From Leclercia adecarboxylata (GTDB lineage: Bacteria > Pseudomonadota > Gammaproteobacteria > Enterobacterales > Enterobacteriaceae): a stretch of DNA of 64,000 bases. The position numbers and the translations under genes were made by a program. Location: NCBI RefSeq assembly GCF_006171285.1, contig NZ_CP040893.1:26411-90410 (forward strand). The letters are read 5' to 3'. Shown one piece after another: positions 41,705 through 49,753 of this stretch (positions are counted from its first letter, which is position 1; the number at the start of each line of letters is the position of its first letter). The notes under the pieces were generated by a model that saw nothing but the letters and a program-made list of their open reading frames with translations, ran no database searches and was not told the DNA's origin.

Positions 41705-42342
41705 GCGATCGCTTCTACATGATGTGTACGCGTGAAACCGTGGGCAGCAATGCCTCGTTCCATCGTCATAACTGCAGCGGCTACAGCACCAACGTCAGCG
41801 AGGCACATGTTTATACGCTGGCCGAAGCGCAACGTAGCTGGGAGCTGGGCCGTGAAATTGATCAGCCAATATCTGCCGACGCGGTAGACGGCCTGACGGT
41901 TTATCACGTTGACCACCAGCATATCCCTTATGAAAGCGTGATAGAGCCGGACTGCACTGAGTACGTCGCTTTTGTTAAGGGCAACTGGAACGGTAACGAC
42001 GTTTACTGGCTGTCGGACCTGCTACCGACTGATGATTTTAGTAAGGCCCGGGTATTCAGCGCCCCAGCCGGAACCGAAACCAATCTGGTCTGGATGCCGT
42101 TTGCACTGGCCGACGCGAAGAAGCGGCGCACGTTCAGTATCCACCAGCTGAACCGGCACACAATGATTCAGGGCGCGGGGCTGCGGGTGCCGGAATGGTT
42201 GAAAAAGATGAGGCGCAGGCAGAAGACCCGAAGCGAGAAAATCCGCTGGAACTGCCCGCACTGCGGAAGAATCAGCTGGCAATTCAACCCTTACGATTTT
42301 GAAGGCTGTCGTGACTACAACTGCGAAGGATGGCGACCATGA
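41701..42342 (+). CDS. early-operon protein with C-terminal zinc ribbon, unknown
   Basis: This 213-residue protein ends in WNCPHCGRISWQFNPYDFEGCRDYNCEGW, a four-Cys ribbon at about 183-211. A middle part has VWMPFALADAKKRRTFSIHQLNRHTM. It may bind nucleic acid. It starts inside the stop of the preceding gene. Confidence 0.66.
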   Translation: MSDRFYMMCTRETVGSNASFHRHNCSGYSTNVSEAHVYTLAEAQRSWELGREIDQPISADAVDGLTVYHVDHQHIPYESVIEPDCTEYVAFVKGNWNGNDVYWLSDLLPTDDFSKARVFSAPAGTETNLVWMPFALADAKKRRTFSIHQLNRHTMIQGAGLRVPEWLKKMRRRQKTRSEKIRWNCPHCGRISWQFNPYDFEGCRDYNCEGWRP

Positions 42343-42656
42343 ACTATTCAGACCTGACACAAAAACTGTTTCCCGGCCAACTGGCTGCACCGGCACACCC
42401 AACGATCGGCATGACGAATGCCGGTGCAGCTGCAGCTGGTGTAGGCCATCAAGCCATACGCTCAGCCTGGTATGAAATGGTTGCCCTGACTCCTGACTAC
42501 AGTGGCCTACCTGATGGCGTGATTGCGGCGCTGGGGCGTCCTCCCATCAGCGTGTTGGTGGAAGCCTGCAAGATGGCTGACGTGCCGTTTAACGTCATGC
42601 GCAAGGCCTTAAAGGCCATGCTGGCGGCGGCGCAAAGTGAGGAGATTGAACAGTGA
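42339..42656 (+). CDS. small early protein, unknown
   Basis: This 105-residue helical protein starts at ATG 42339, inside the stop of the previous gene, with GAAGGA eight bases upstream. An Ala/Gly-rich hydrophobic patch (TNAGAAAAGVGHQAIRSAW) precedes two amphipathic helices. No family was recognised. Confidence 0.62.
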   Translation: MNYSDLTQKLFPGQLAAPAHPTIGMTNAGAAAAGVGHQAIRSAWYEMVALTPDYSGLPDGVIAALGRPPISVLVEACKMADVPFNVMRKALKAMLAAAQSEEIEQ

Positions 42657-42940
42657 GTATTGAGTCCTTATCACCAGCTGCGCAAGGCCGGGGAGCGACG
42701 AACGCCACCAAAATGGAATGCGTCAGCTCGACCGAACCAGACTGGTTTACCGTCGGTGCAATCTATGACGCTGAACCGCGTGGCCCGGACATTTGTATTT
42801 GTGGTGACAACCTTGTGTCTGACCTCAACCCGGATGACTGGTACGAAATGAGCCAGCGTGCAGACGGATTGTGGTTCCTGACTGGCTATCAGCAGTCAGT
42901 TCTGTTTCGCACCAGCGAGGAAGCTAACCATGACGATTGA
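42653..42940 (+). CDS. small early protein, unknown
   Basis: This 95-residue acidic protein starts at GTG 42653 within the preceding stop. A beta-rich centre (WFTVGAIYDAEPRGPDICICGDNLVSDL) suggests a small SH3-like or beta-barrel fold. It overlaps the next gene by 11 bases. Function unknown. Confidence 0.6.
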   Translation: MSIESLSPAAQGRGATNATKMECVSSTEPDWFTVGAIYDAEPRGPDICICGDNLVSDLNPDDWYEMSQRADGLWFLTGYQQSVLFRTSEEANHDD

Positions 42941-43166
42941 AAAAGATCGGGAGGAGTCCCTGCAGTTAAAACTGCCGTCAGTAGACATCCTGAACGCACT
43001 TGATTATCGCGCTAAATGCCTACGCGATTCAATCAACAAGCTCACTGAGAAACAGCCGGAAGGGGCGGCGGAACTTCAAAAGTGCGTGACTGAACTGATC
43101 GAAGTCGGGAAAGCGAGAAAGGCCGTTAATCGGAATAAAACCTACTTAGTGACTGAGGAAGAATAA
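42930..43166 (+). CDS. small helical early protein, unknown
   Basis: This 78-residue charged protein is mostly alpha-helical and could form a coiled-coil dimer (ILNALDYRAKCLRDSINKLTEKQPEG, then a second helix). It sits within the coupled early operon, with two bases before the next gene. Function unknown. Confidence 0.58.
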   Translation: MTIEKDREESLQLKLPSVDILNALDYRAKCLRDSINKLTEKQPEGAAELQKCVTELIEVGKARKAVNRNKTYLVTEEE

Positions 43167-43168
43167 CG

Positions 43169-43567
43169 ATGGCTGAATTCACCAATGAGCAGTTGGCAGA
43201 GTACGCAAAAGGCTGCATTGAGTACGCAAAAAAGTTTCAGGATGTCGAGATAGCGCGAAAGGAAACGGCGCTCTTTGAAATGGCGTTGGCGGCGCTGGAA
43301 ACTGCACCACATCCAGCGCCTGATTTGCGAGATGTCTTCGAAACATGGGCAAAATCAGAGTGCTGGAATGTTGAGAGAGGAGCGTCAGGTCATTACGTAA
43401 GCATGTCTACCCATGATGCATGGACGGTGGTTAATGCCTGCAGCACAGCCATGCCTCAGTTGCTAAGCACCATGAAACCCGCGCCAGCAGTGGACTCAGC
43501 GCAAAAAAATGAAATAGCGATCAGCAGCATGGAAAACAGCGAGGCCAGCCATGACGCAAAAATTTGA
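43169..43567 (+). CDS. early protein, unknown
   Basis: This 132-residue protein has an N-terminal helical half (FTNEQLAEYAKGCIEYAKKFQDVEIARKE) of a type seen in phage proteins placed near eaa/ead genes. The middle (ETWAKSECWNVERGASGHYVSMSTHDAW) could be a small alpha/beta fold. It overlaps the next gene by 17 bases. Function unknown. Confidence 0.6.
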   Translation: MAEFTNEQLAEYAKGCIEYAKKFQDVEIARKETALFEMALAALETAPHPAPDLRDVFETWAKSECWNVERGASGHYVSMSTHDAWTVVNACSTAMPQLLSTMKPAPAVDSAQKNEIAISSMENSEASHDAKI

Positions 43568-43823
43568 TTTCAGCAATTTGAAGTGCCCTAAGTGCGGCTG
43601 CATCCCTGAAATGAATGTGCGTAGCCGTGGCATGAACGCCGGTTCGGCGGAGATCCGCTGCCCTTACAGCTGCCTGCGGTACGGTACGGCGTTTCACTCA
43701 GGGCATGAATCATCAACGCGCTTATTGCTGGTGGAGAAGTGGAAGGAGTTATTAGCGGAGCATGCGGCCAACGAAAAACAAACCGAAATTGCCCAAGTCG
43801 ATATTACAAAGGAAAAAGGCTGA
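43551..43823 (+). CDS. Lar-like zinc-ribbon protein
   Basis: This 90-residue protein has LKCPKCGCIPEMNVRSRGM then EIRCPYSCLRYG and later VEKWKELL, the order seen in Lar-type restriction-alleviation proteins (Cys pair, beta hairpin, second Cys pair, then a helix with a conserved EKWN-like motif). Lar protects Rac-encoding DNA from EcoK. Here the role is inferred, but it would suit an incoming plasmid-phage. Confidence 0.62.
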   Translation: MTQKFDFSNLKCPKCGCIPEMNVRSRGMNAGSAEIRCPYSCLRYGTAFHSGHESSTRLLLVEKWKELLAEHAANEKQTEIAQVDITKEKG

Positions 43824-44113
43824 TGTTGAAGACTAACAGAACTGGAGGATCAGCAGAACAGCTGATCGCCAGCATAAAGGGGGCAGGGAGCCTCGATGCC
43901 CTATTTTCCATACTCGGCCCTTCCGATGCGCTCAAAAACCCGCGCCAGGAGCGCAGGCTTCGCCTTATCGCTATCCCTGAGCAGTACGGCCCGTACATGG
44001 ACAAATGGCCCACCGACGTAAAAGCGGAATATGACCACCTTTGCCGGGAGCGTGACCGCGCTGAAGCGATAGAGGCAGAACAACTCCAGTTTGAGGCGAA
44101 AAAGAAGTTATGA
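43823..44113 (+). CDS. small early protein, unknown
   Basis: This 96-residue protein starts at ATG 43823, overlapping the previous stop as TGATG; the longer upstream frame is not needed. It is helical with a basic centre (NPRQERRLRLIAIPEQYG) and an acidic Arg/Glu-rich C-terminal helix. Four-base overlap with the next gene. Function unknown. Confidence 0.6.
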   Translation: MLKTNRTGGSAEQLIASIKGAGSLDALFSILGPSDALKNPRQERRLRLIAIPEQYGPYMDKWPTDVKAEYDHLCRERDRAEAIEAEQLQFEAKKKL

Positions 44114-44478
44114 GCGGCAGCACTGATAACGCAGATCAAGAATATTTGAACCTGCAGCTGATAAGGCTGGGAGATATGCTGGGCGATGGAGACGCTGAAC
44201 CCTGGGTGGGGAAAGAGTATCGCCGGATTTGCCGACTGCTGGGATACACCAGTAACCGCCGCCGAACCGATGCAGCACGCACAGAAACCATCAACACCCG
44301 CATGGTCGAGCGATGCAAGGAGGAGCAATGCCCTGGGTGTAAGCGCCATTCACTAAAACAATCCCGCAGCGGCTCGATGTCAGCTAACTGCACGATATGC
44401 GGCCTCAGTTTTAAGCTGCTACGAAGAGCGAAGAAGTTAAGCCACCAGCCCGCACTGTGCGGGCTTTTTATGACTTAA
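44110..44478 (+). CDS. early protein with zinc ribbon, unknown
   Basis: This 122-residue protein has CPGCKRHSLKQSRSGSMSANCTICGL (about 74-98), a clear four-Cys ribbon, preceded by a basic helical half. It is the last gene of the early operon, and its stop codon lies beyond a terminator hairpin. Probably nucleic-acid binding. Confidence 0.62.
   Translation: MSGSTDNADQEYLNLQLIRLGDMLGDGDAEPWVGKEYRRICRLLGYTSNRRRTDAARTETINTRMVERCKEEQCPGCKRHSLKQSRSGSMSANCTICGLSFKLLRRAKKLSHQPALCGLFMT
44447..44470 (+). terminator. terminator of the early operon
   Basis: AGCCCGCAC-TG-TGCGGGCT stem followed by TTTTT; it overlaps the 3' end of the last gene. Confidence 0.8.
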
Positions 44479-44645
44479 ACTGTTTTATGATACAAGTTAA
44501 CCGCATAGCGCGGGAGTTCATCCAATTGCGATAACACCACCGTTTATAAAAACAGGCTTACTGTACAATAATTCTCGATATCCACAATAACCCCTTGCAA
44601 TAAGGTAGAATTACAGCCTAATCAGAAAGATGAAGGTAAGGAAGT

Positions 44646-45911
44646 ATGAACATCTGTAAATGCTTCAAATGCGATACTTGCGGTACTTTAATCGATTGCA
44701 GAATTGGCATGTCCAATAGAGAGGTGCAACCCTTTCAGTTTGCTTGCCCGGTATGTGAGGAATGTATTTCTTTCATTATTGGTCATCCTGATGGAACGTT
44801 AAAAGGGGCAGAAGACATCGTTGATTTTGATGGGCCATTTAAAGGGGAAAACCCATTTGTCGATTTGCACCTAGATTTTCCTGCCTACTTTGGCGAATAC
44901 GAATTGGGGAAAACGACATTCATGCGGGTTGTCGGGGAGCTGGGTGAAAACGCATATTTTCATCTCGCTCAACGCCTTGAAGTATTAAATCACCTTCTTC
45001 CGATGCAAAGAGACTTACAGCGCATTATTACTCAGTACAAACGTGGCGACATCGATAAGTTAGATGGAATCTGCAACAAGATACCCGGTGTTACATTGCG
45101 TTCCCATAAGAAACAAGACGTATTGGCCGCGTTGTACTCTGCTACTTCAATAATGTCATCTCCTTTTACTATTCACGAGCAAAACGAAGAGCTTTCGACT
45201 GAACTGCCGGGTCTTTATCAATGGCTTCACGCGCATCATCATGAAAAAACTGTCGCTTATATTGATGAGATTCTGGAAAACAATTTCCTCCAAAATCTGC
45301 ATCAAGACTGCCTTAGTCTTTACCCTAAACTCATCGAGTTAGATCTACCGTTTCGCGCTACGTTCTTTTATGACTACGTTAAAGAGGGGGAGTACAGCCC
45401 GGTTGCTGCGAGGATTTCAACAGCAGATTTTGATACCTGTAACAACTTCTACAAAGACTTAGCAGAAGTGTTTTCCAGGCAGCTGATCTTATTGGCGGGG
45501 CTTAACAATCTTCTGCATCGCGGTGATCACAATGAATTTGAACCGTCTTTGAAAGTGACGAGAAAAAATGAGCCGCGCCGGGAGACTGTCTCACTGAATG
45601 CTTTTGCCGATGCCGACTTGGGAGCCAAACTCCAGTTCATTGATGAATGCTTCTACAAGGTTGATGAAACGGCAATTGATAATCGACTAAGAAACGGGAT
45701 AGCCCATTACAAATATGAGTACAAGGAGTCTACTCAGGTCATCACCTATTACCCTTTCAAAGAAGGGATGAGCAGAGAAAAAGCACAAGAAATTACGTTC
45801 ATTGAATTCCTTCGTAAGTCGCTACTTTTGTTCAGGGAAGTTCACAGCTTGAATCACCTGATCAAGACAACGCTTTACTACTGCGTGTTGGTATTAAAAA
45901 AGGATTTTTGA
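44646..45911 (+). CDS. zinc-ribbon plus HEPN-motif protein, candidate abortive-infection toxin
   Basis: This 421-residue protein starts with CKCFKCDTCGT and CPVCEEC (about 5-40), a zinc ribbon. The rest is helical, and near the C-terminus it has RLRNGIAHYKYEY with R349-N-x-x-x-H354, the R-x4-H signature of HEPN RNases. It is A+T-rich, stands alone behind a terminator, and lies next to higBA. HEPN proteins often cut RNA in phage defence. No antitoxin partner is evident, so toxicity may depend on a trigger. The function is inferred from the motif. Confidence 0.62.
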   Translation: MNICKCFKCDTCGTLIDCRIGMSNREVQPFQFACPVCEECISFIIGHPDGTLKGAEDIVDFDGPFKGENPFVDLHLDFPAYFGEYELGKTTFMRVVGELGENAYFHLAQRLEVLNHLLPMQRDLQRIITQYKRGDIDKLDGICNKIPGVTLRSHKKQDVLAALYSATSIMSSPFTIHEQNEELSTELPGLYQWLHAHHHEKTVAYIDEILENNFLQNLHQDCLSLYPKLIELDLPFRATFFYDYVKEGEYSPVAARISTADFDTCNNFYKDLAEVFSRQLILLAGLNNLLHRGDHNEFEPSLKVTRKNEPRRETVSLNAFADADLGAKLQFIDECFYKVDETAIDNRLRNGIAHYKYEYKESTQVITYYPFKEGMSREKAQEITFIEFLRKSLLLFREVHSLNHLIKTTLYYCVLVLKKDF

Positions 45912-45988
45912 TGTGGGAGCGGTTAAATAATGTGCTTAAAGTACAAAGAGATGCCTAACTAACCGAGCCGCTGCGTTTGATTCTCCGT

Positions 45989-46043
45989 GTTTGCAGATTG
46001 CAAACCTCCCCGCGATGTTATATATTGTTTGCAGTTAGCAAAC
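45989..46043 (+). promoter_or_regulatory. higBA promoter with two operators
   Basis: TTGCAA (45998) and TATATT (46021) are spaced 17 bases. Two imperfect palindromes, GTTTGCAGATTGCAAAC (45989-46005) and GTTTGCAGTTAGCAAAC (46027-46043), overlap the -35 and the start region, fitting autorepression by HigA. Confidence 0.8.
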
Positions 46044-46056
46044 ATTTGGGGAAGAA

Positions 46057-46368
46057 ATGCACATAATCACGGAAAAAGCTTTTGACGAGGCCGCAGAGCG
46101 TCACCCGAATGATGCGCTGGCTCTGAAAAGTACGCTTTATATACTCAAAAAAGCACGCTTCCGATCACCAGAAGAAATGCGTAAAGCGTTTCCAAGCCTG
46201 GACAGGATGAAATACAGGGATAAGTGGTACGTGCTGGACGTTGGCGGAAATAACCTGAGATTCATGTTTCACATCAATTTTGTGAACGGTCGGGTATTTG
46301 TAAAGCACATTGTCACCCACGCTGAATATGACAAGTTGGTGAAGATTTACCGGGAGAACAAAGAATGA
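46057..46368 (+). CDS. higB: HigB mRNA interferase toxin
   Basis: This 103-residue protein matches the E. coli chromosomal HigB type as I remember it: MHIITEKAFDEAAERHP, then FPSLDRMKYRDKWYVLDVGGNNLRFMFHINF and VKHIVTHAEYDKL. It cleaves mRNA on the ribosome when not bound by HigA. Toxin-first order and the ATG overlap with higA are typical. It should stabilise the plasmid and may act in stress. Confidence 0.88.
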   Translation: MHIITEKAFDEAAERHPNDALALKSTLYILKKARFRSPEEMRKAFPSLDRMKYRDKWYVLDVGGNNLRFMFHINFVNGRVFVKHIVTHAEYDKLVKIYRENKE

Positions 46369-46778
46369 TTAATCACGAAGCAATTCACGCTGCAACCGAG
46401 CTGGCGAAGGTGATCCCCCTGATGGGGGATAACGTCTCTGAGCGCGATTATCACGACGCACTGGAGCTGGTGGAGTATTTACTCGATCACGATGAAGATA
46501 GCCCGCTGATGGATATTCTGTGCGCCCGCATTACAGCATACGAAAGCACACTTCCGGGAATCATCGCGCTTCATGAAGAACTGGAGGCAATGGACGGCGG
46601 TGTAGCGATGCTGCGGGTGCTGATTGACCAGCACAAACTGACCCTCTCCGACTTTGAGAACGAGATCGGCAAGAAATCTATGGTAAGCCTCATTCTTAGT
46701 GGCAAGCGGTCGCTGACGCTGGACCACGTCCGTAAGCTGTCGGCCCGTTTCGGTATCTCGCCTGCGCTGTTTGTATAA
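46365..46778 (+). CDS. higA: HigA antitoxin
   Basis: This 137-residue protein is coupled to higB by a four-base overlap. The C-terminal half is a helix-turn-helix (LTLSDFENEIGKKSMVSLILSGKRSLTLDHVRKLSARFGISPALF). The N-terminal acidic part resembles the E. coli HigA toxin-binding region (ELVEYLLDHDEDSPLMDILCARI). It would repress the operon through the two palindromes. Confidence 0.88.
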   Translation: MINHEAIHAATELAKVIPLMGDNVSERDYHDALELVEYLLDHDEDSPLMDILCARITAYESTLPGIIALHEELEAMDGGVAMLRVLIDQHKLTLSDFENEIGKKSMVSLILSGKRSLTLDHVRKLSARFGISPALFV

Positions 46779-46810
46779 GGCCCGAGCTTTAACTGACAAG
46801 GAGCACTGGA

Positions 46811-47086
46811 ATGGAAAGTGAAAGTCAGAAACGGTTTTTCGAGCTGGTGGAAGAGTATCCGGCTATCGCTCGCTTCTGGGACCGGCCAAAACGTGACTGC
46901 GACGTTGAAGCCCTGAAGGCGGGCATGGAAGGCATGAGCCACGGCGAGAAGATACTCGCTAAATTCTTTATGGCTGTCTGGCTGCACCAAAACGGCGGGT
47001 TCGACCTGATCGAGGCGGCGAGCGTGCTGGATAAGCGCCACCGGATCATGATAGCTGGCTGGTTAGCAGAGCCCTTTTGGCCCTGA
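46811..47086 (+). CDS. small soluble protein, unknown
   Basis: This 91-residue helical protein starts at ATG 46811 with AAGGAG upstream. It has GMSHGEKILAKFFMAVWLHQNGGFDLIEAASVLD (about 41-74), a pattern seen in small phage proteins of unknown role. It is followed by a terminator. No TA or membrane features. Confidence 0.62.
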   Translation: MESESQKRFFELVEEYPAIARFWDRPKRDCDVEALKAGMEGMSHGEKILAKFFMAVWLHQNGGFDLIEAASVLDKRHRIMIAGWLAEPFWP

Positions 47087-47108
47087 TGCCGCAATAAAAA
47101 TTTGAGAG

Positions 47109-47133
47109 AGCCAGCCCAGAGCTGGCTTTTTTT
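47109..47133 (+). terminator. terminator after the small gene
   Basis: AGCCAGC-CCAGA-GCTGGCT stem followed by seven T. Confidence 0.82.
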
Positions 47134-47154
47134 GGTGATGCAAACATAAATAAG

Positions 47155-47167
47155 CATTAGAATCTAT
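47155..47167. promoter_or_regulatory. dispersed ATTAGAATCTAT motif before membrane-protein genes
   Basis: CATTAGAATCTAT, 30 bases upstream of the next gene; one of the ATAGATTCTAAGG-family motifs. Confidence 0.4.
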
Positions 47168-47196
47168 GTGAATTCTTTGCAGCGGGAACGCACATA

Positions 47197-47448
47197 GTGA
47201 CGTTAGACACGAAGTTTGTTTGGGATATCTACAGGGCGTTGGGGTGGGCTTATGTGATCGTTATGGCGTTTCGCTACCGTAATGCTTTTTTCTCCAGCCG
47301 CCTGGCGTCGGCCACTACTGGCGTTCGACAGGTCTTTGATACCCTCCGCCTTGCATTCATCCTGATGCTGGCATTCACCGTCGGCGTTCTTGTATGGCCG
47401 CTCCTTCTCGCATTTGATGTATACCGGTCAATCCGGGGTAAACGTTAA
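47197..47448 (+). CDS. small membrane protein
   Basis: This 83-residue protein starts with GTG 47197. Two hydrophobic segments are visible, GWAYVIVMAF (about 16-25) and LAFILMLAFTVGVLVWPLLLAF (about 51-72), with positive residues between and after. Followed by an even smaller membrane protein. Holin-like or antiholin roles are possible but unproven. Confidence 0.62.
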   Translation: MTLDTKFVWDIYRALGWAYVIVMAFRYRNAFFSSRLASATTGVRQVFDTLRLAFILMLAFTVGVLVWPLLLAFDVYRSIRGKR

Positions 47449-47540
47449 TGTGGTGGGCGATTGGTTTAATAGTGGCCGTGCTCGCGCTCTTTGTGGCCGT
47501 GACTCTTTCAGCAATGCAGGATATTGACGCAAATTATTGA
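47448..47540 (+). CDS. 30-residue membrane peptide
   Basis: ATG 47448 overlaps the preceding stop as TAATG and opens a 30-residue frame that is mostly one hydrophobic helix (WWAIGLIVAVLALFVAVTL), ending QDIDANY. The coupling and composition suggest a real micro-protein working with its upstream neighbour. Confidence 0.55.
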   Translation: MWWAIGLIVAVLALFVAVTLSAMQDIDANY

Positions 47541-47595
47541 TCTCTTTGGGGGCGCTCAGGTAGGTTGTAGGCCTGATAACCCGTAAGGACCCCCA

Positions 47596-48015
47596 ATGAG
47601 ACATAAAAAGGCTTTGGCCGCACTGGCCCTCCTTTGCTCCCCTCTGGCCTCACACGCCACCAGCCACCCAGCAATGTTATATACCTGCGGCCAGTTTAAA
47701 GTAGTCGCATATAAAGATATTCCCGCCGTCACGCTGAACGGATCGAAAATGGATGATTACCAGGTGAAGCAAACCCCGCAGACGCCGGTTATCAGCTTCT
47801 CTGAATACGCAGCAGCTGGTGGATCACGCACCAACTATGAACTGCATATTTTGTCAGAAGCAGCAGTGCCAGCTTTGGCTCACCAGTGGGTAGATGCTGA
47901 CAGCCGACCGAAGCGTAAAATTCAGGTGGAAATGTGTTCGCAGCCGACGGACGCGACCGCAGGCGATCCCGGGCAGTCTATGATGGAAATCCTGAGAGAA
48001 GAGGCCGAAGGTTAG
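47596..48015 (+). CDS. secreted or periplasmic protein, unknown
   Basis: This 139-residue protein has a signal peptide (MRHKKALAALALLCSPLASHA, cleavage after about residue 21). The mature part contains two Cys that could pair (YTCGQFK and EMCSQPT). It may be exported to alter the cell surface, for example in superinfection exclusion, but no family was recognised. Followed by a bidirectional terminator. Confidence 0.65.
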   Translation: MRHKKALAALALLCSPLASHATSHPAMLYTCGQFKVVAYKDIPAVTLNGSKMDDYQVKQTPQTPVISFSEYAAAGGSRTNYELHILSEAAVPALAHQWVDADSRPKRKIQVEMCSQPTDATAGDPGQSMMEILREEAEG

Positions 48016-48020
48016 GGCCA

Positions 48021-48050
48021 AAAAGAAAGCCCCGTTAAGGGGCTTTAAAA
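48021..48050. terminator. bidirectional terminator between convergent genes
   Basis: AAAGCCCC-GTTA-GGGGCTTT between the secreted-protein gene and the convergent minus-strand gene. Confidence 0.72.
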
Positions 48051-48458
48051 TCAGTCTTCAAACTCGCCGTCGCGCAGTTCACGCTTACCTTCAATAATTT
48101 CCCAGGCACGATCCACACCCTCGCGCATAAGCTCATATGTACGGTCGCGGTCGTTGGAATATGCACCTACAAAGATGATGTATTCAAGCTCAGGCTCCCC
48201 GAACACAGGTGAACATCCGAAATCATGGTATGCAGCCTGCCATTTGCCCCAATTGTCTTTTGGCACATGGAAGAGCTGCATAGCGCGATCATTGGTTGAG
48301 AACTCAACAAAACTCGCTGAAGCGCCAGGGGATGTGACTGCTCGGGCGTGACCGTCAAAAAAATATTGGCGGGCATGATTCAAGCCTTCCACGTAAAAAA
48401 CCCGACCATCTGATACCTCTTTCATGACCAAAAACACTTCACGTCGCTGAATACTCAT
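48051..48458 (-). CDS. small protein, unknown
   Basis: This 135-residue protein starts at ATG 48458 (MSIQRREVFLVMKEV), with AGG nine bases upstream; the longer frame begins in non-coding-looking sequence. Aromatic and acidic C-terminal half (ELEYIIFVGAYSNDRDRTYELM). Single-gene unit. Function unknown. Confidence 0.6.
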   Translation of the reverse strand: MSIQRREVFLVMKEVSDGRVFYVEGLNHARQYFFDGHARAVTSPGASASFVEFSTNDRAMQLFHVPKDNWGKWQAAYHDFGCSPVFGEPELEYIIFVGAYSNDRDRTYELMREGVDRAWEIIEGKRELRDGEFED

Positions 48459-48565
48459 TTTTATACCTATAGTTAGGGGCGGCAGTGGATGATAAGTATG
48501 CCCCATCTGCCGTATGGGAAAAAGAGCTTTTGTTACGTAGGGATATGAGGGTATAGGCGGAATTA

Positions 48566-48590
48566 GAAAAGCCCCTTAACGGGGCTTTTT
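48566..48590 (-). terminator. terminator after the 222-residue protein gene
   Basis: GCCCC-GTTA-GGGGC stem with T-rich flanks, immediately after the stop at 48591. Confidence 0.75.
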
Positions 48591-49259
48591 TCATGCGGTG
48601 GCCGTGGCAATTACCCGCTTAAGCCTGGCTTTTTCGAACTCATCAGCCAGTAAATCCGTCGGGATGCCAGTAGCCGCGAACTGGTCCAGCGCTTCTGCCC
48701 GGATGAAGGTTTCCGCATCGTTAAGGATCTCCATCGCTTTTGTCGTCGGCATAACGTAGTGCAGCTCCGGCTCGTCGCTTTCCCGCACGCCGATGTAGAT
48801 CCACGCCTGCTGGCCGATACCCTGCGCCTGCAGGAACACCAAGGCAATGGCAACTGGCAGGTGTAGATGCTGATAACTGTGCAGCTGGTGGCCGTTCGTC
48901 ATGACATCCCCGATCGCTGGCTGGGGAATATTTTCAACGTACCACTCCCCCCGTTTAACGTCCGCAGCTACCAGCATTGGCGTGCGTCTAAGCAGAGAGT
49001 GTGCAAACTCGATATCCAGTGCAGGGGAGAACGCCTGTGCATTCAGATCGGCTGATAACGCCTCAATATCCGCTGCGTTTTCACCTTCATCCGGCAACCA
49101 GTAGCGCACCGCGCCGCGTGACCATACTATTTGCGCTCCCACCAGCTCGGGCTTAAAGCCGGTTAGCGCAAGTAATGCACGATCAATATCCGGTTGCGCC
49201 AGCTGATTATCCGGGCTGGTGGATATGCTCATCCCTTCGCAGATTTGATATACCATCAC
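48591..49259 (-). CDS. unknown protein
   Basis: This 222-residue acidic protein is coupled by a four-base overlap to the next gene upstream. It begins in a flexible region, has an alpha/beta middle (SLLRRTPMLVAADVKRGEWYVENIPQ) and a helical end. It is the last gene of a three-gene minus-strand unit with a winged-helix protein and a beta-rich protein. Function unknown. Confidence 0.62.
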   Translation of the reverse strand: MMVYQICEGMSISTSPDNQLAQPDIDRALLALTGFKPELVGAQIVWSRGAVRYWLPDEGENAADIEALSADLNAQAFSPALDIEFAHSLLRRTPMLVAADVKRGEWYVENIPQPAIGDVMTNGHQLHSYQHLHLPVAIALVFLQAQGIGQQAWIYIGVRESDEPELHYVMPTTKAMEILNDAETFIRAEALDQFAATGIPTDLLADEFEKARLKRVIATATA

Positions 49260-49753
49260 TTCGCCTTTTTGGTGCGCTGAGTATCTTTTGCTGGCTCGAC
49301 TTTTTCCGACGCCGGCACGACGGTTTGCAAAACGGTTTTATCGCCTTCCGGGGAACCCTGATCCACGCCCATCAGCACCGGAGTGATCACTGCCTCCAGC
49401 AGACCATACGCCACCACCATTCCCTGCTTAGGTTCAAAGGCCTTGCCGCCGTTATCCACTACCAGACGCAGCACAACCTCGCGTTGATCGCCAGGTAACA
49501 CTAAGGCCACACCCTCAGCCAGGCGCGCGAGGTGTAGTTTTGCGATCTCCGGGGCCGGGTAGATTTTCATCACATGACCTTCCGGCACGTCAAACGATAT
49601 GCCTGTATGAATCCAATACGCCTGACCAGGCGTTACACCCGGGCGCTGGATTACATCGAGGCGCGCATTAAGCACCCGGAAAGGAACCGCAGCACCGACC
49701 AGATCCGGCATGGTGGAGTTATCATTCAACAGGGTGATATTCAGGGTAGTCAT
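49256..49753 (-). CDS. beta-rich protein, possibly dUTPase-like fold
   Basis: This 165-residue protein has a compact beta-rich N-terminal 115 residues (GVTPGQAYWIHTGISFDVPEGHVMKIYPAPEIAKLHL then LVLPGDQREVVLRLVVDNGGKAFEPKQGMVVAYGLLEAV), recalling the jelly-roll of dUTPase-like proteins, but catalytic motifs were not recognised. A disordered Lys-rich tail ends it. Coupled to both neighbours by four bases. Confidence 0.55.
   Translation of the reverse strand: MTTLNITLLNDNSTMPDLVGAAVPFRVLNARLDVIQRPGVTPGQAYWIHTGISFDVPEGHVMKIYPAPEIAKLHLARLAEGVALVLPGDQREVVLRLVVDNGGKAFEPKQGMVVAYGLLEAVITPVLMGVDQGSPEGDKTVLQTVVPASEKVEPAKDTQRTKKAK

Noticed and set aside
45941..45960. Plus-strand AAAGTACAAAGAGAT resembling the late-promoter element
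   Set aside because: No TANNCT box at the fixed spacing and no virion gene downstream.
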